From positions 1-64,000 of the forward strand of contig CAIJTR010000095.1 of the NCBI GenBank assembly GCA_903823665.1: a stretch of DNA of 64,000 nucleotides, in the 5' to 3' direction. The notes under the pieces are model-generated. The model saw nothing but the letters and a program-made list of their open reading frames with translations, ran no database searches and had not been told where the DNA came from. The stretch comes from an uncultured Rhodospirillales bacterium (lineage in GTDB: Bacteria; Pseudomonadota; Alphaproteobacteria; Acetobacterales; Acetobacteraceae). Made by a program: the position numbers and the translations under genes. Numbering within the stretch: the stretch's first letter is position 1; every line of letters begins with the position of its first letter. Below, piece by piece: positions 30,585-41,282 of the stretch.

Positions 30585-31700
30585 ATGAATGTGATGATTC
30601 CAAACTCCCCCGAACTCTGCGTCGTCGTGCCCGTTCTGAACGAGCACGACAATGTTGGCCCGCTGGTTGAAGCCGTTGCCCGCGTGCTCGAAGGTGTTTC
30701 GTGGGAGATCATGTTCGTCGATGACGACAGCCGCGATGGCACACGTGACGTGATCTCTGACATCGCCAGCCGCGATCCGCGCGTCCGCATGATCCACCGT
30801 GTCGGGCGGCGTGGCCTCTCCAGCGCCTTCATCGAGGGCGCGCAGGCCAGCTTCGCGCCCTATATCGCCGCCATGGACGGTGATTTGCAGCACGACGAAT
30901 CTTTGCTGCCCAAAATGCTCGAAGCCCTGCACGACACGCCAGGCCATCAAGGGGCCGAAATCGCCATCGGCAGCCGCTACGTCCCGGGCGGCGGCATCGG
31001 CGAGTGGGACAAAAAGCGCGCCGGCATGTCCAACCTCGCCACCAAACTTGGCCAGATGGTGCTGAAAACCGAGGTTGCCGACCCAATGAGCGGCTTCTTC
31101 ATGCTGAGGCGTGCCACGTTTGACACGGCGCTGCGCAACCTCTCCGCCATCGGCTTCAAAATCCTGCTCGACATCATCGCCTCAATGCCCACGCCGCCGC
31201 GCATCATCGAACTGCCGTTCCAGTTCCGCACCCGTGTGGCCGGTGAAAGCAAGCTCGATTCCGGCGTCATGCGAGACTTCGCATTGCTGCTGGTGGACAA
31301 AACCGTGGGCCACTGGATACCGGTGCGCTTCGTGCTGTTCGCAGGCGTGGGCTCAATCGGCATCGTGCTGCACATGGCGGCGTTGCTGGTGGCGCTGAAA
31401 GCCGTCGGCCTGCCCTTCGCCAGCGCCCAGCTCTGGGCCACGATGGTCGCCATCTTCGGCAATTTCTGGCTCAACAACGTCATCACCTTCGGTGACCGCA
31501 AGCTGAAAGGGGCCCGCATCTGGTGGGGCCTCGCCCTCTTCGCGGTGATCTGCGCGGTGGGGGCCATCGGCAATCTTTCCGTGGCCTCGTTCCTCTTTGG
31601 TCCGCAAATGGTAAGCTGGTGGTTCGCGGGTTTCGTCGGCGCGTTGATGAGCCTCGTTTGGAATTACGCCGTAAGCTCTGCCTTCATCTGGCGGAAATGA
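30585..31700 (+). CDS. family 2 glycosyltransferase with C-terminal GtrA-type membrane domain
   Basis: A 371-residue two-part enzyme. The N-terminal GT-A catalytic domain (about 1-225) has VVPVLNEHDNVGPLV, the nucleotide-sugar region FVDDDSRDGT and AAMDGDLQHD, as in dolichol-phosphate/undecaprenyl-phosphate sugar synthases. The C-terminal part (about 245-371) has four hydrophobic helices of the GtrA type (VRFVLFAGVGSIGIVLH, FWLNNVITFGDRK). It probably loads a sugar on a lipid carrier at the inner membrane. Its stop shares ATGA with the aconitase X gene. Confidence 0.9.
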   Translation: MNVMIPNSPELCVVVPVLNEHDNVGPLVEAVARVLEGVSWEIMFVDDDSRDGTRDVISDIASRDPRVRMIHRVGRRGLSSAFIEGAQASFAPYIAAMDGDLQHDESLLPKMLEALHDTPGHQGAEIAIGSRYVPGGGIGEWDKKRAGMSNLATKLGQMVLKTEVADPMSGFFMLRRATFDTALRNLSAIGFKILLDIIASMPTPPRIIELPFQFRTRVAGESKLDSGVMRDFALLLVDKTVGHWIPVRFVLFAGVGSIGIVLHMAALLVALKAVGLPFASAQLWATMVAIFGNFWLNNVITFGDRKLKGARIWWGLALFAVICAVGAIGNLSVASFLFGPQMVSWWFAGFVGALMSLVWNYAVSSAFIWRK

Positions 31701-33382
31701 CACAGACCGTCACCGTCCTGGGAACGTCTCTGGTCGATGGTCCTGCCCAGGCTCCCGTCCTGCACAGCAATGTCGGCCTCAGCTTCTGGGGCGGAATCGA
31801 TCCGCTCACCGGCATCGTCATCGACGCCCATCACCCGCTGCACGGAGAATGCGTCACCGGGCGCATTCTCGCCATCCCCAGCGGGCGCGGCTCCTGCACC
31901 GGCAGCTTCGTGCTGCTCGAACTCATCCTGGGCGGCATCGCCCCCGCGGCGGTCATCGTCTGCGAGCAGGAGGAGATCCTCACCCTCGGTGCCCTCATCG
32001 CCCAACTCGTGTTCGACCGCACCATGCCCGTGCTGCAAGTGACGCCGGACCAATTCCACACCCTCAGCACCGGCCAACACATCCAGATCGACGGCGCGCA
32101 CCAACCGCGAGCCGACGGCGAAATCGAACTCTCCGCCACCGACCGCGCCATGCTCGCGGGCGAACACGGCAAAGCGCCGCAAATCGCGATGCAAGTCGTG
32201 CTCGGCATGGCCCGCATCCAAGGGGCGGACAAGCTCATCGACGTAACGCAGGTCCATATCGACGGCTGCATCTATACCGGACCCGCCAGCCTGCGCTTCG
32301 CCGAAATGATGCTCGCCGCCGGTGCCCGCCTGCGCGTTCCTACCACGCTCAATGCCATCTCCGTCGATCATCGGCGCTGGCGCTCGCAGGGTGTCCCCGA
32401 AAGCCTCGGCATCCCAGCCAGCGCCCTGGCCGACACACTCGTCGCCATGGGGGCCACCCCCAGCTTCACCTGCGCGCCCTATCTGCTCAAAACCGCCCCC
32501 AGCTTCGGCGAGCAAATTGGTTGGGGCGAATCAAACGCCGTCGCCTACGCCAACTCGGTCCTCGGCGCACGCACGATGAAATACGCGGACATGCTCGACC
32601 TCTGCATCGCCATCACCGGCCGCGCCCCCCACGCCGGCCCCCACCTAGACCGCGGCCGCCGCGCCGCCCTGGCCATTGATGTGGAATACCCAGCCGGAGC
32701 CGATGACAGCTTCTGGCCCCTGCTCGGCTATTGCGTCGGTCTGCACTGCGGCCCCGAAATCCCGCTCATCCGTGGCCTGGAGCACAGCCGCGCCACCCAA
32801 GACGAACTCAAAGCCTTCGCCGCCGCCTTCGCCACCTCCACCGGCGTGCCAATGTTCCACATCGCGGGCATCACCCCGGAAGCCACCGGCCAAAACCCCA
32901 CCCGCACGCGCGCCATCGGCCTGACCGAGCTTCGCACCGCATGGATGGAACTCGATGCCGCGCCAGACGACGCAATCGGCCTCATCAGCCTCGGCAACCC
33001 GCATTTCTCGGTGGGTGAATTCGCCTCACTCGCCACCCTCGTCGCAGGCCGCACACGCTCCCCCAACGTCGCTGTCATCATCACCTGCGGCCGAGATGTG
33101 CTCAGCACTGCCACCGAAGCAGGCTCCACAGCTCCCATCGAAGCATTCGGCGCGCAGATCGTGACAGACACCTGCTGGTGCATGATCGACGAGCCTGTCA
33201 TCCCGCCCTCGGTTCGCACGCTGATGACCAATTCCGGCAAATACGCCCATTACGCGCCCGGTCTCGTCGGCCGAGATGTCCGCTTCGGCAGCCTCGCCGC
33301 CTGTGTCGATGCCGCATGCGCCGGCCACGCGGCACGCAGCCTGCCGGCGTGGCTTACCGAGCCGTCACCGGCGCACGCATAA
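31697..33382 (+). CDS. aconitase X-family dehydratase (DUF126-DUF521 fusion)
   Basis: A 561-residue fusion of the small swivel domain (about 1-140, containing IPSGRGSCTGSFVLLEL) with the large AcnX catalytic domain. Cysteine-bearing motifs HIDGCIYTG, FTCAPYLL and IITCGRDVL could hold an iron-sulfur cluster. Characterised bacterial AcnX members include cis-3-hydroxy-L-proline dehydratases, which is the most probable activity; the substrate is not proven. Its start overlaps the glycosyltransferase stop by four bases. The last 29 bases overlap the convergent transporter gene. Confidence 0.82.
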   Translation: MTQTVTVLGTSLVDGPAQAPVLHSNVGLSFWGGIDPLTGIVIDAHHPLHGECVTGRILAIPSGRGSCTGSFVLLELILGGIAPAAVIVCEQEEILTLGALIAQLVFDRTMPVLQVTPDQFHTLSTGQHIQIDGAHQPRADGEIELSATDRAMLAGEHGKAPQIAMQVVLGMARIQGADKLIDVTQVHIDGCIYTGPASLRFAEMMLAAGARLRVPTTLNAISVDHRRWRSQGVPESLGIPASALADTLVAMGATPSFTCAPYLLKTAPSFGEQIGWGESNAVAYANSVLGARTMKYADMLDLCIAITGRAPHAGPHLDRGRRAALAIDVEYPAGADDSFWPLLGYCVGLHCGPEIPLIRGLEHSRATQDELKAFAAAFATSTGVPMFHIAGITPEATGQNPTRTRAIGLTELRTAWMELDAAPDDAIGLISLGNPHFSVGEFASLATLVAGRTRSPNVAVIITCGRDVLSTATEAGSTAPIEAFGAQIVTDTCWCMIDEPVIPPSVRTLMTNSGKYAHYAPGLVGRDVRFGSLAACVDAACAGHAARSLPAWLTEPSPAHA

Positions 33383-34571
33383 GCAAAACCGCCTGCACCA
33401 CCGCCACCAGCACAAGCTGGCCCGCCGCAATCATAAACGGCAGATGCCAGCCCCAAACCGGCACCATCGCCGCAAAGATCGAAGGCCCCGCGACGTAGCC
33501 GAGGAACACAATCAACGTGGAGCCTGAACTCGCATCCGCAATCTGCGCGGGCGGAGCCAGACGTGCGATCTCCGCCATATAAATGCCGTTCCACGAACAG
33601 CCGAAAAACCCGGTCAGCAGCGCCACCGCCACCGTCAACGGCATTGGCTGATCCCCCGAAAGCGACGCATACGCCACCACACAGGCCGCCGCCACAAACG
33701 CCTGCACCGTCAAATTCGCCGCCGGACGCCCGGTCCGGTCCGCCAGAAACCCCAGGAACACGCGGGCGAACACACCAGCCCCCTGCAAACACGCATAAGC
33801 CAGCCCCGCCTCCGCCAGTGGCATGCCAATCTCGGTCAGATACGTCACCGAAAAGCTGAACAGCACGCCCTGCACCAGCGCAAAACTCAGCGCCAGCGCG
33901 GTGATCGACACCATTGCCGGGTTGCCCGTCAGCGCCCGCAACGGCGTCATCACATTGGCGACCGAAAAGATCACCCGTGGATGAACGGAGCGCGCCGGGT
34001 CCCGCTCCTCATCCATCAGCTCCCGCAAGGGTGCGATGGCGATGGCCGAGATCATCCCCACCGCCACCGCCAGCAGCAACGCCAGCGGCCAGCCATGCTC
34101 CACCGCGAACGGTGCCACAATCAGCCCAGCCAGCGCCCCACCGGCCGGAGCCCCCGCCTGCTTGATCGAGAATATCAGCGTCCGGTGCGCAGGCGGCGCG
34201 GTTCGGGCCAGAATCCGGCTGCCGGAAGGCGGCGTCGGCCCATATCCCAGCCCCAGCAGCAGCGAGGCACATACCAGCCCAATCCACGACCCCGAAGCCG
34301 CAATCGCCATCCCGGCCACCGCCAATATCGAGCCAAATTGCAGACTTCGCACCGGTCCAAGCCGCGCCAGAATGGGCGAGCCAAATGCCAAAAACAGGCA
34401 CGTCCCCAGCGAGGTCAGCGACGACAAATTGCCAATCCGCTCCGGGGCCAGCCCATTGCTGCGGGTCAGCAGCGGTGCCACCACCGGCAGGCACTGCCCC
34501 ATGAACGATGACGCCGATTGCGCGAGCATCGTGGCAGACAGTGCGAGCAGCCAGTCCGGTATTCGTTTCAC
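33354..34571 (-). CDS. MFS transporter
   Basis: A protein of about 405 residues with twelve predicted transmembrane helices in two halves, typical of the major facilitator superfamily. The loop after helix 2 reads FGSPILARLGPVRSLQFG, an altered form of the usual GxxxDRxGRR motif; the second-half equivalent is FLADRTGRPAANL. The start is uncertain: GTG 34571 begins directly before the first helix, while ATG 34649 would add 26 residues. Substrate unknown; the neighbouring AcnX-type enzyme makes a metabolite link possible but unproven. Confidence 0.85.
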   Translation of the reverse strand: MKRIPDWLLALSATMLAQSASSFMGQCLPVVAPLLTRSNGLAPERIGNLSSLTSLGTCLFLAFGSPILARLGPVRSLQFGSILAVAGMAIAASGSWIGLVCASLLLGLGYGPTPPSGSRILARTAPPAHRTLIFSIKQAGAPAGGALAGLIVAPFAVEHGWPLALLLAVAVGMISAIAIAPLRELMDEERDPARSVHPRVIFSVANVMTPLRALTGNPAMVSITALALSFALVQGVLFSFSVTYLTEIGMPLAEAGLAYACLQGAGVFARVFLGFLADRTGRPAANLTVQAFVAAACVVAYASLSGDQPMPLTVAVALLTGFFGCSWNGIYMAEIARLAPPAQIADASSGSTLIVFLGYVAGPSIFAAMVPVWGWHLPFMIAAGQLVLVAVVQAVLLMRAPVTAR

Positions 34572-34959
34572 CCGCCAATGCTGCGGCGGGGCACCCGCAA
34601 CGTCAACCAGCAGCTGACACCGTTCGCCGCCGCACCGCACCATGCGCATATTTTGCGCGAGAGAATTTCAAACGCCCAAATATGATCATCATTTTGAGTG
34701 GATTTTCATCAATCGGTGAATTTTCGGGCGATTCATTTCGATGCAACCTCGAAAACGATAAATTTTTGGGCAATTTTCCAACCAAACCGCTGGCATAGCG
34801 TTTGCTGAGCAACAATCGGGTTCGGCGCAATGGCGCGCCGGTGGGGCGCTTTGACAGGCGCCGGGTGCACAGGGCTGTGCGCTGCTTCCGGTCTTTCGGC
34901 CGGGTCATCCCGATAAATCCCCTGCCGCAGCCCAGCCGCGCCATTCCACAGGAGCCACC
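34572..34959. other. intergenic region with a NasT-like leader candidate
   Basis: The first part (34650-34800) is AT-rich with repeated ATTTTC/GGGCAATTT-like words and no gene. The second part, nearer narK, holds three stem-loops: GGCGC/GCGCC at about 34845-34863, the hexaloop hairpin at 34864-34883, and CCGGTC/GGCCGG at 34888-34903. See the separate entry. Confidence 0.4.
34864..34903 (+). promoter_or_regulatory. candidate ANTAR-type (NasT-like) leader hairpins before narK
   Basis: GGTGCAC pairs with GTGCGCT around the six-base loop AGGGCT, which has A at loop position 1 and G at position 4, as required for RNA targets of ANTAR regulators. A second stem, CCGGTC with GGCCGG and a TTTC loop, follows after four bases and lies 57 bases before ATG 34960; its loop does not fit the rule. 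Weak support. Confidence 0.3.
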
Positions 34960-36345
34960 ATGCTTTTCGCCTCACCAGCGGTCAACGCGACCGGCCCAAA
35001 GGCCACCAAGATCGACCTGTTTACCATGCGCACCCCGCAGATGCGCGCCTTCCACATCACCTGGATGGCATTCTTCGTCTGCTTCTTTGCCTGGTTCGCC
35101 GCAGCCCCGCTGATGCCGCTCATCAACAAGGAGCTGCATCTGACCAAGGACCAAATCGCCAACATCAACATCGCAGCCGTGGCGGTGACGATCCTCGTTC
35201 GCCTCATCGTCGGCCCGCTGTGCGACAAATTTGGCCCCAAGCGCGCCTACACCTGGCTGCTGCTGCTCGGTGCCATTCCGGTGTTCGGCCTCGCCTTCTC
35301 GCACAGCTATGAGACGTTCATCTTCTTCCGCCTCTGCATCGGTGCCATCGGTGCCTCGTTCGTCATCACCCAGTACCACACCAGCGTCATGTTCGCGCCG
35401 AACGTGGTCGGCACCGCGAATGCCGCCGTGGGCGGCTGGGGCAATGCCGGCGGCGGGGCCACGCAAAGCCTGATGCCGCTGATCGTCGCCGCCGTGATCT
35501 ACCTCGGCGTCGATCAGGCGATGGGCTGGCGTGTGGCCTTGTTCGTGCCGGGCATCGCCATGCTGATCATGGCCTTCGTCTATGCCCGCTACACGCAAGA
35601 CACGCCGCAGGGTGACATCATCGACATGCGTGCCCAGGGCATCAACCTCGAATCGGGCAAGGCCGGCGGCTGGTCCATCTTCCTCACCGCGTGTTCCAAT
35701 TATCGCGTGTGGATGCTTGCCGCGATCTACGGTGCCAGCTTCGGCGTCGAGCTGTTCATCCACAACATCGCCGCCAGCTATTATGTCGATCGCTTCGGCC
35801 TCTCGCTCGAAAGTGCGGGCTTCGCCGCCGGAATTTTCGGCTTGCTCGCCCTGTTCGCCCGCGCGCTCGGCGGCATCTTCAGCGACCGCATCGCCGTCAC
35901 CCGTGGCCTCGATGGCCGCACCTACCTGCTGTTCGGCCTCATGCTGGCCGAGGGCATCGGCCTGCTGCTGTTCTCCCAGGCCGGCAGCGTGGGCATCGCG
36001 ATTGCAGCCATGGCGGGCTTTGGTCTGTTCACGCATATGGCCTGCGGGGCCACCTACGCGCTGATGCCATTCGTCGACCGCAAGGCACTCGGCGGAGTTG
36101 CGGGCGTCATCGGTGCCGGTGGCAACGTGGGTGCCGTGCTGTGCGGCTTCCTCAACAAAGCCGCTGGAACCCCGCAGCAGGCGCTGTATGAACTCGGCCT
36201 GTGCGTGATCGTAATCGCGTTCTGCGCCGTCACCATCCGCTTCTCAATGGCCCACAAAACCGCCGAACAGCGCCTGCTCGACGACGCCGTGGCAAGCCGC
36301 AACATGCTGGAACCACAGCACGGACTTGGTGCCACCGCGGACTGA
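34960..36345 (+). CDS. NarK-type nitrate/nitrite transporter
   Basis: A 461-residue MFS transporter of the NarK/NasA nitrate-nitrite porter family. Twelve helices are visible, together with the nitrate signature GGWGNAGGG after helix 4 and HMACGATYALMPFVDRKALG with its second-half equivalent GVAGVIGAGGNVGAV. The N-terminus carries the family-typical FHITWMAFFVCFFAWFAAAP. AGGAG lies six bases before the ATG. No nitrate or nitrite reductase gene is in the window, so its use (assimilation or respiration) is open. Confidence 0.92.
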   Translation: MLFASPAVNATGPKATKIDLFTMRTPQMRAFHITWMAFFVCFFAWFAAAPLMPLINKELHLTKDQIANINIAAVAVTILVRLIVGPLCDKFGPKRAYTWLLLLGAIPVFGLAFSHSYETFIFFRLCIGAIGASFVITQYHTSVMFAPNVVGTANAAVGGWGNAGGGATQSLMPLIVAAVIYLGVDQAMGWRVALFVPGIAMLIMAFVYARYTQDTPQGDIIDMRAQGINLESGKAGGWSIFLTACSNYRVWMLAAIYGASFGVELFIHNIAASYYVDRFGLSLESAGFAAGIFGLLALFARALGGIFSDRIAVTRGLDGRTYLLFGLMLAEGIGLLLFSQAGSVGIAIAAMAGFGLFTHMACGATYALMPFVDRKALGGVAGVIGAGGNVGAVLCGFLNKAAGTPQQALYELGLCVIVIAFCAVTIRFSMAHKTAEQRLLDDAVASRNMLEPQHGLGATAD

Positions 36346-36357
36346 CCACCGTTGACG

Positions 36358-36401
36358 CATCGCCACGAGCACACCCGCCTTCAGCCGCGCTCGTGGCGAT
36401 G
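36358..36401 (+). terminator. large inverted repeat after the NarK-type gene
   Basis: CATCGCCACGAGC (36358-36370) and GCTCGTGGCGATG (36389-36401) form a perfect 13-base stem with an 18-base loop, 12 bases after the stop codon at 36345. No T run follows, so it is either a factor-dependent stop or an mRNA 3'-end stabiliser. Confidence 0.6.
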
Positions 36402-36514
36402 AACGATCGACCATAGGCTTGCAGTCACCCAATCCAAGATCACATCCGTTTGCACTGACGGGTCATATTGGCCAATAAAGACCGCTAAGAACTTCAGGAC
36501 ACAGCGGCGCGGCC

Positions 36515-37345
36515 ATGCGAATCAAGATCATCATGATGCAAAAGAACGAGGACGACCTGCTGCGTCCGTGGCTCGCGCATCACGGCTATTTGGTTGGTTT
36601 CGAGAACCTGCACGTGTTCGACAACGGCTCCACCCATCCCGCCACGCTTGAGGCCCTCGAATGGGGCGAGTCACTCGGCGTCGCCGTCGATCGCACGCGC
36701 ACCTCGCGGCAGGATTTTATCGACAAGGGCCATATCTTCACCAGCCTCATCCATGCCTACGAGGCAGAGAACGCGGCTGATTTCTACATGCCACTGGACG
36801 GTGACGAATTCCTCGTCGTCCGCACGGAGCACGGCGTTTCCGCCGACCGGAAGATCGTCGAGGCAGAATTCGAACAATATCGCGGCATGACCAGCCCTCT
36901 GATGATCGGGGCCGGGCTCGACAACAACCCCACCATGCCCGGCCACTTCTTCTGGTCCCTCGACCAGCGCAAAACCTTCTTCGCCGCTGGTGCCTGCGGC
37001 ATTCTCGACCACGGCTTCCACGTCGGCGTGTCAAAAGACGGGTCGGAGCCGTTCAAGACGAACGCCGTCTACGTCCATTTCCATTACAAACCTTTTGCGG
37101 CGCTGCAGGAGCACTCCCGCGAGAAGCTGCTCCCGTTCACCGATGACTTCCGGCCCGAAGCGCTGGCAACCTACATCGAAGAACGGCGCGAAGGCTGGCA
37201 CGTCGCCGGGCACCTGCTCCACACCGAGGAAGAATATTATCAATGCTTTTACCCGCCTAGTTACGTGCCAATGCCAGAAATCGCCGAAATGTTCGAACGT
37301 GTTGGCGAAAAGCTGCCATTTGCAGATCTGAAAACCAGCCAGTGA
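36515..37345 (+). CDS. family 2-like glycosyltransferase
   Basis: A 276-residue protein of the Glyco_tranf_2_4 type. The N-terminus [20 protein letters not shown] followed by [13 protein letters not shown] is diagnostic, and [10 protein letters not shown] provides the metal-binding acidic motif. No membrane segment is visible, so it is cytosolic or peripheral. It probably adds a sugar to a surface polysaccharide or glycan, but donor and acceptor are unknown. It stands alone, 64 bases before lepA in the same direction. Confidence 0.83.
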   Translation: MRIKIIMMQKNEDDLLRPWLAHHGYLVGFENLHVFDNGSTHPATLEALEWGESLGVAVDRTRTSRQDFIDKGHIFTSLIHAYEAENAADFYMPLDGDEFLVVRTEHGVSADRKIVEAEFEQYRGMTSPLMIGAGLDNNPTMPGHFFWSLDQRKTFFAAGACGILDHGFHVGVSKDGSEPFKTNAVYVHFHYKPFAALQEHSREKLLPFTDDFRPEALATYIEERREGWHVAGHLLHTEEEYYQCFYPPSYVPMPEIAEMFERVGEKLPFADLKTSQ

Positions 37346-37409
37346 CCCGTGCGGCATTGTGCCGCACGGCCATACTGACAAAACCGCCAATTCCCCCTAT
37401 GTGATCGGC

Positions 37410-39215
37410 ATGACGCAAACCGATCTCAGCCATATCCGCAACTTCTCCATCATCGCCCATATCGACCACGGGAAATCCACCCTGGCCGATCGGCTGATCC
37501 AGACCACCGGTGCCCTCACCGCCCGTGAAATGACCGAGCAGGTGCTCGACAACATGGATCTGGAGAAAGAGCGCGGTATCACCATCAAGGCGCAAACCGT
37601 CCGCCTCACCTACAAGGCGATGAACGGCGAGGTTTACACCCTCAACCTGATGGACACGCCCGGCCATGTGGACTTCGCCTACGAGGTCAGCCGCTCGCTT
37701 GCCGCCTGCGAAGGCTCGCTCCTCGTCGTCGATGCGTCCCAGGGCGTGGAGGCGCAGACGCTGGCCAACGTCTATCAGGCGATGGACGCCAACCACGAAA
37801 TCGTCCCGGTCCTGAACAAGATCGACCTGCCCGCCGCCGAGCCGGAGCGTGTGAAGCAGCAAATCGAGGACGTGATCGGCCTTGATGCCTCTGAAGCTGT
37901 TGAAATCTCCGCCAAATCCGGCATCAACATCCAAGGCGTGCTGGAAGCCATCGTCCACCGCCTGCCAGCCCCCACCGGCGATGCCAACGCACCGCTGAAG
38001 GCGCTGCTGGTCGATAGCTGGTATGACCCGTATCTCGGCGTGGTTATTCTGGTTCGCATCAAGGATGGCCGTCTGAAACGCGGCCAGAAAATCCGCATGA
38101 TGTCGAAAGGCTCCACCCACAGCGTGGAACAGGTCGGCGTGTTCGCCCCCAAAATGATCCCGGTGGATGATCTCGGGCCGGGCGAGATGGGCTACATCAC
38201 GGCTGCCATCAAAACCGTGGTCGATTGCAACGTCGGTGACACCATCACTGACGACCGTGCCCCCGCAGCCGAGGCGCTGGCCGGTTTCAAGGCCTCCATC
38301 CCCGTCGTCTGGTGCGGCCTGTTTCCCATCGACGCCGATGATTTTGAAAAGCTGCGCGAGTCGCTCGGCAAGCTGCGCCTGAACGATGCCAGCTTCCACT
38401 ACGAAGCCGAATCCTCCGCCGCCCTTGGCTTCGGCTATCGCTGCGGCTTCCTCGGCCTGCTCCACCTCGAAATCATCCAGGAACGCCTGTCGCGGGAGTT
38501 CGACCTCGACCTCATCGCCACCGCCCCCTCCGTCGTCTACCGCCTCACCCGCAACGACGACACTGAGGAAGAACTGCACAACCCCGCCGACATGCCGGAC
38601 CCGACGCTCATCAAGGTGATTTCGGAACCCTGGATCAAGGCGAGCATCATGGTGCCGGACGAATATCTCGGCTCCATCCTCACGCTGTGCAACGAGCGCC
38701 GCGGCCAGCAGGTGGACCTGACCTATGTCGGCAACCGCGCCATGGCCGTCTATCGCCTGCCGCTGAACGAGGTGGTGTTCGACTTCTACGACCGCCTCAA
38801 ATCCGTCAGCCGAGGCTATGCCAGCTTCGACTACGCCATGGACGGCTATGAGGAGGGTGATCTCGTCCGCATCTCCATTCTGGTCAACCAGGACCCGGTG
38901 GACGCCCTCAGCTTCATCGCCCATCGCAGCCAGGCCGACAAACGTGGTCGCTCGATCTGCGAGAAGCTGAAGGATCTCATCCCCAAGCAACTCTTCAAAA
39001 TCGCCATCCAGGCCGCCATCGGCGGGCGTGTGATTGCCCGCGAAACCATTGGTGCCATGAGCAAGGACGTGACGGCGAAGTGCTACGGCGGTGACATCAG
39101 CCGCAAGCGCAAGCTGCTCGACAAGCAGAAAGAGGGCAAAAAGCGCATGCGGCAGTTCGGCAAGGTGGAAATCCCGCAATCCGCCTTCCTTGCAGCCTTG
39201 AAGATGGACGCGTGA
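37410..39215 (+). CDS. lepA: elongation factor 4 (LepA)
   Basis: A 601-residue LepA/EF-4 GTPase. G motifs are [22 protein letters not shown] and NKIDLP, with the LepA-specific C-terminal domain ([19 protein letters not shown]) at the end. ATG 37410 fits the family N-terminus [20 protein letters not shown]; the open frame from 37359 is not used. Its stop shares GTGA with the S9 peptidase start. Confidence 0.98.
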   Translation: MTQTDLSHIRNFSIIAHIDHGKSTLADRLIQTTGALTAREMTEQVLDNMDLEKERGITIKAQTVRLTYKAMNGEVYTLNLMDTPGHVDFAYEVSRSLAACEGSLLVVDASQGVEAQTLANVYQAMDANHEIVPVLNKIDLPAAEPERVKQQIEDVIGLDASEAVEISAKSGINIQGVLEAIVHRLPAPTGDANAPLKALLVDSWYDPYLGVVILVRIKDGRLKRGQKIRMMSKGSTHSVEQVGVFAPKMIPVDDLGPGEMGYITAAIKTVVDCNVGDTITDDRAPAAEALAGFKASIPVVWCGLFPIDADDFEKLRESLGKLRLNDASFHYEAESSAALGFGYRCGFLGLLHLEIIQERLSREFDLDLIATAPSVVYRLTRNDDTEEELHNPADMPDPTLIKVISEPWIKASIMVPDEYLGSILTLCNERRGQQVDLTYVGNRAMAVYRLPLNEVVFDFYDRLKSVSRGYASFDYAMDGYEEGDLVRISILVNQDPVDALSFIAHRSQADKRGRSICEKLKDLIPKQLFKIAIQAAIGGRVIARETIGAMSKDVTAKCYGGDISRKRKLLDKQKEGKKRMRQFGKVEIPQSAFLAALKMDA

Positions 39216-41272
39216 GCCCCTCCATCCTCCCAAACCTGCTGGACCCCGACCGCGATCCCCGGCTCTGGCTGGAGGAAATCGACGGCAAGGCGGCGCTCGA
39301 ATGGGTCGCCGCGCAGAACGCCCGCACCCTCGCCGCCTATGACGACGCAGCGCTGCAGAAAGATGCGGATGCCCTGGCCGAGATCATGGATCGGCCGGAC
39401 AACATTCCCTACATCACCCGCCGCGGCGGCAAGATTTACAATTTCTGGAAAGACGCCACGAACGTCCGCGGCCTCTGGCGGCGCACGACCCTCGAATCCT
39501 ACCAGACCGAAACGCCAGATTGGGAAATCGTCCTCAACCTCGACGCGCTGGCAGAGGCAGAGGGTGAGGATTGGACGTTCCAAGGTGCCGCCGACATCAC
39601 CCGTGATGGCCAACTCGCCATGCTCAGCTTGTCACGTGGCGGCAGCGATGCGGCGGTTCTGCGCGAATTCAACCTCACAACATGCCAATTCGTCGAGGAC
39701 GGATTCTCACTTCCGCAGTCAAAAGGCGACTGTGAATGGTATGACCACGACACGCTGATCCTCTACAGCGCCATCGGTGAGAACGCCGCCACCTCCTCCG
39801 GCTACGCCCGCACCGTCCGGCTTTGGAAGCGCGGCACCGATTGGGCAACCGCACCTTCCATCTTCGAAATCGAAGCCGGGCACATGGCGTGCCGGGCCAC
39901 GCTTGACGAAGAAGATCCCGGCAAGCGCCTGCTGTTTATCGATCAAATCGATTTTTACCACTACGATATCTGGATAGGCGACCTCACCGGTGCCAAGACC
40001 AAGATCGACCGGCCCCGCGATGCGTGGGCAGCGTGGCGACGCGGCTGGTTCGCCATTCAGCCGCGCAGCGACTGGACCGTCAACGGCACCACCTATCTTG
40101 CAGGCACCCTGCTCGGCATCGGGCTCGACGATTTCCTCGAAGGCTCGCGTGCCATGCAGGTGCTGTTCGAGCCGGACCAGCGCCGCATTTGCAGCGGGTT
40201 CAGTTGGGTGAACGGCAAACTGCTCGTCTCCATCATGGACGATTTGAAGCCGCGCCATGAAATCCACACGCCCAGCGCAGAAGGCTGGACGCACGAGACG
40301 CTCGGCCATCTGCCAGAAATCGGCGTCGTGAGCGTCGGGCGATTGGACGCGGATGGGCTTGAGTCAGACGGCACTCTGCTCGCCAACATTCAGGACCCGC
40401 TGACACCGTCACGCCTGCTGCTGACGTCAACCGAATCTGCCGCTCCTACCATCCTCAAGCGCGCCCCGGTCGCGTTCAACGCCGATGGCCTCGTGGTGTC
40501 GCGCCATGAAGCCGTCTCAGTGGACGGCGAGCGCATCCCCTACGTGCAAATAGGCCCCGCGAAAGAAACTGGCGACGCGCCAGTGCATCTCTCCGGCTAT
40601 GGCGGCTTCAACGTCTCAACCCAGCCAATCTATCGTCCGGGCATCGGCAAGCTGTGGCTGGAACGCGGCGGCACCGCCGTCATCACCCACATTCGCGGCG
40701 GTGGTGAATTCGGCCCACCCTGGCATGAAGCCGGCAAGCGCGAAGGCAAAGCCCTCAGCCACGACGATTTCGCCGCCATCGCCGCCGACCTCGTCCGTCG
40801 TGGCGTCACCAAGCCGTCCCGCATCGCAGCCGAAGGCGGCTCGAATGGCGGCATTCTCATCACCAACATGGCCACCCGCTACCCGCTGCGGTTCGGTGCC
40901 CTGTTCTGCACCATCCCGCTGGTCGATATGCGCCGCTACACCAAGCTCCTGGCCGGTGCGAGCTGGATTGCCGAATACGGCGACCCCGACAAGCCGGAGG
41001 ATTGGGAGTTCCTGCGCCACATCTCCGCCTATCACACGGTTCAGGCCAACCCAGCCTCCCCACCCATCCTGATCGCAACGACGCGCAGGGATGATCGCGT
41101 TCACCCTGGCCACGCCCGCAAGATGGCGCACAAGATGCAGGCACTCGGGCATAACGCTTGGTTCTATGAGCTGGACACCGGCGGCCACAGCTACGGCAAA
41201 ACCAACCGCGAGCGGGCACATTTCACCGCTCTCGGATATGCGTTCCTGCGCCGTTCGATTGGGTGGGAATAG
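39212..41272 (+). CDS. prolyl oligopeptidase family serine peptidase (S9)
   Basis: A 686-residue S9A-type peptidase. The N-terminal part starts with [18 protein letters not shown] and forms the beta-propeller gate. The C-terminal alpha/beta-hydrolase domain carries Ser544 in GGSNGG, acidic residues 627/628 in TRRDDRVHP and His659 in DTGGHSYG, a complete catalytic triad. No signal peptide, so it is probably cytosolic and trims short peptides. The start is GTG at 39212, coupled to lepA. Confidence 0.93.
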   Translation: MSPSILPNLLDPDRDPRLWLEEIDGKAALEWVAAQNARTLAAYDDAALQKDADALAEIMDRPDNIPYITRRGGKIYNFWKDATNVRGLWRRTTLESYQTETPDWEIVLNLDALAEAEGEDWTFQGAADITRDGQLAMLSLSRGGSDAAVLREFNLTTCQFVEDGFSLPQSKGDCEWYDHDTLILYSAIGENAATSSGYARTVRLWKRGTDWATAPSIFEIEAGHMACRATLDEEDPGKRLLFIDQIDFYHYDIWIGDLTGAKTKIDRPRDAWAAWRRGWFAIQPRSDWTVNGTTYLAGTLLGIGLDDFLEGSRAMQVLFEPDQRRICSGFSWVNGKLLVSIMDDLKPRHEIHTPSAEGWTHETLGHLPEIGVVSVGRLDADGLESDGTLLANIQDPLTPSRLLLTSTESAAPTILKRAPVAFNADGLVVSRHEAVSVDGERIPYVQIGPAKETGDAPVHLSGYGGFNVSTQPIYRPGIGKLWLERGGTAVITHIRGGGEFGPPWHEAGKREGKALSHDDFAAIAADLVRRGVTKPSRIAAEGGSNGGILITNMATRYPLRFGALFCTIPLVDMRRYTKLLAGASWIAEYGDPDKPEDWEFLRHISAYHTVQANPASPPILIATTRRDDRVHPGHARKMAHKMQALGHNAWFYELDTGGHSYGKTNRERAHFTALGYAFLRRSIGWE

Positions 41273-41282
41273 AACAAAAAAC

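Noticed and set aside
34851-34856. TTGACA as a -35 box for the NarK-type gene
   Set aside because: No -10-like hexamer at 16-18 bases; the bases there belong to the hairpin stem.
37257-39233. 658-codon minus-strand reading frame opposite lepA
   Set aside because: Antisense shadow of lepA; no domain or start context.
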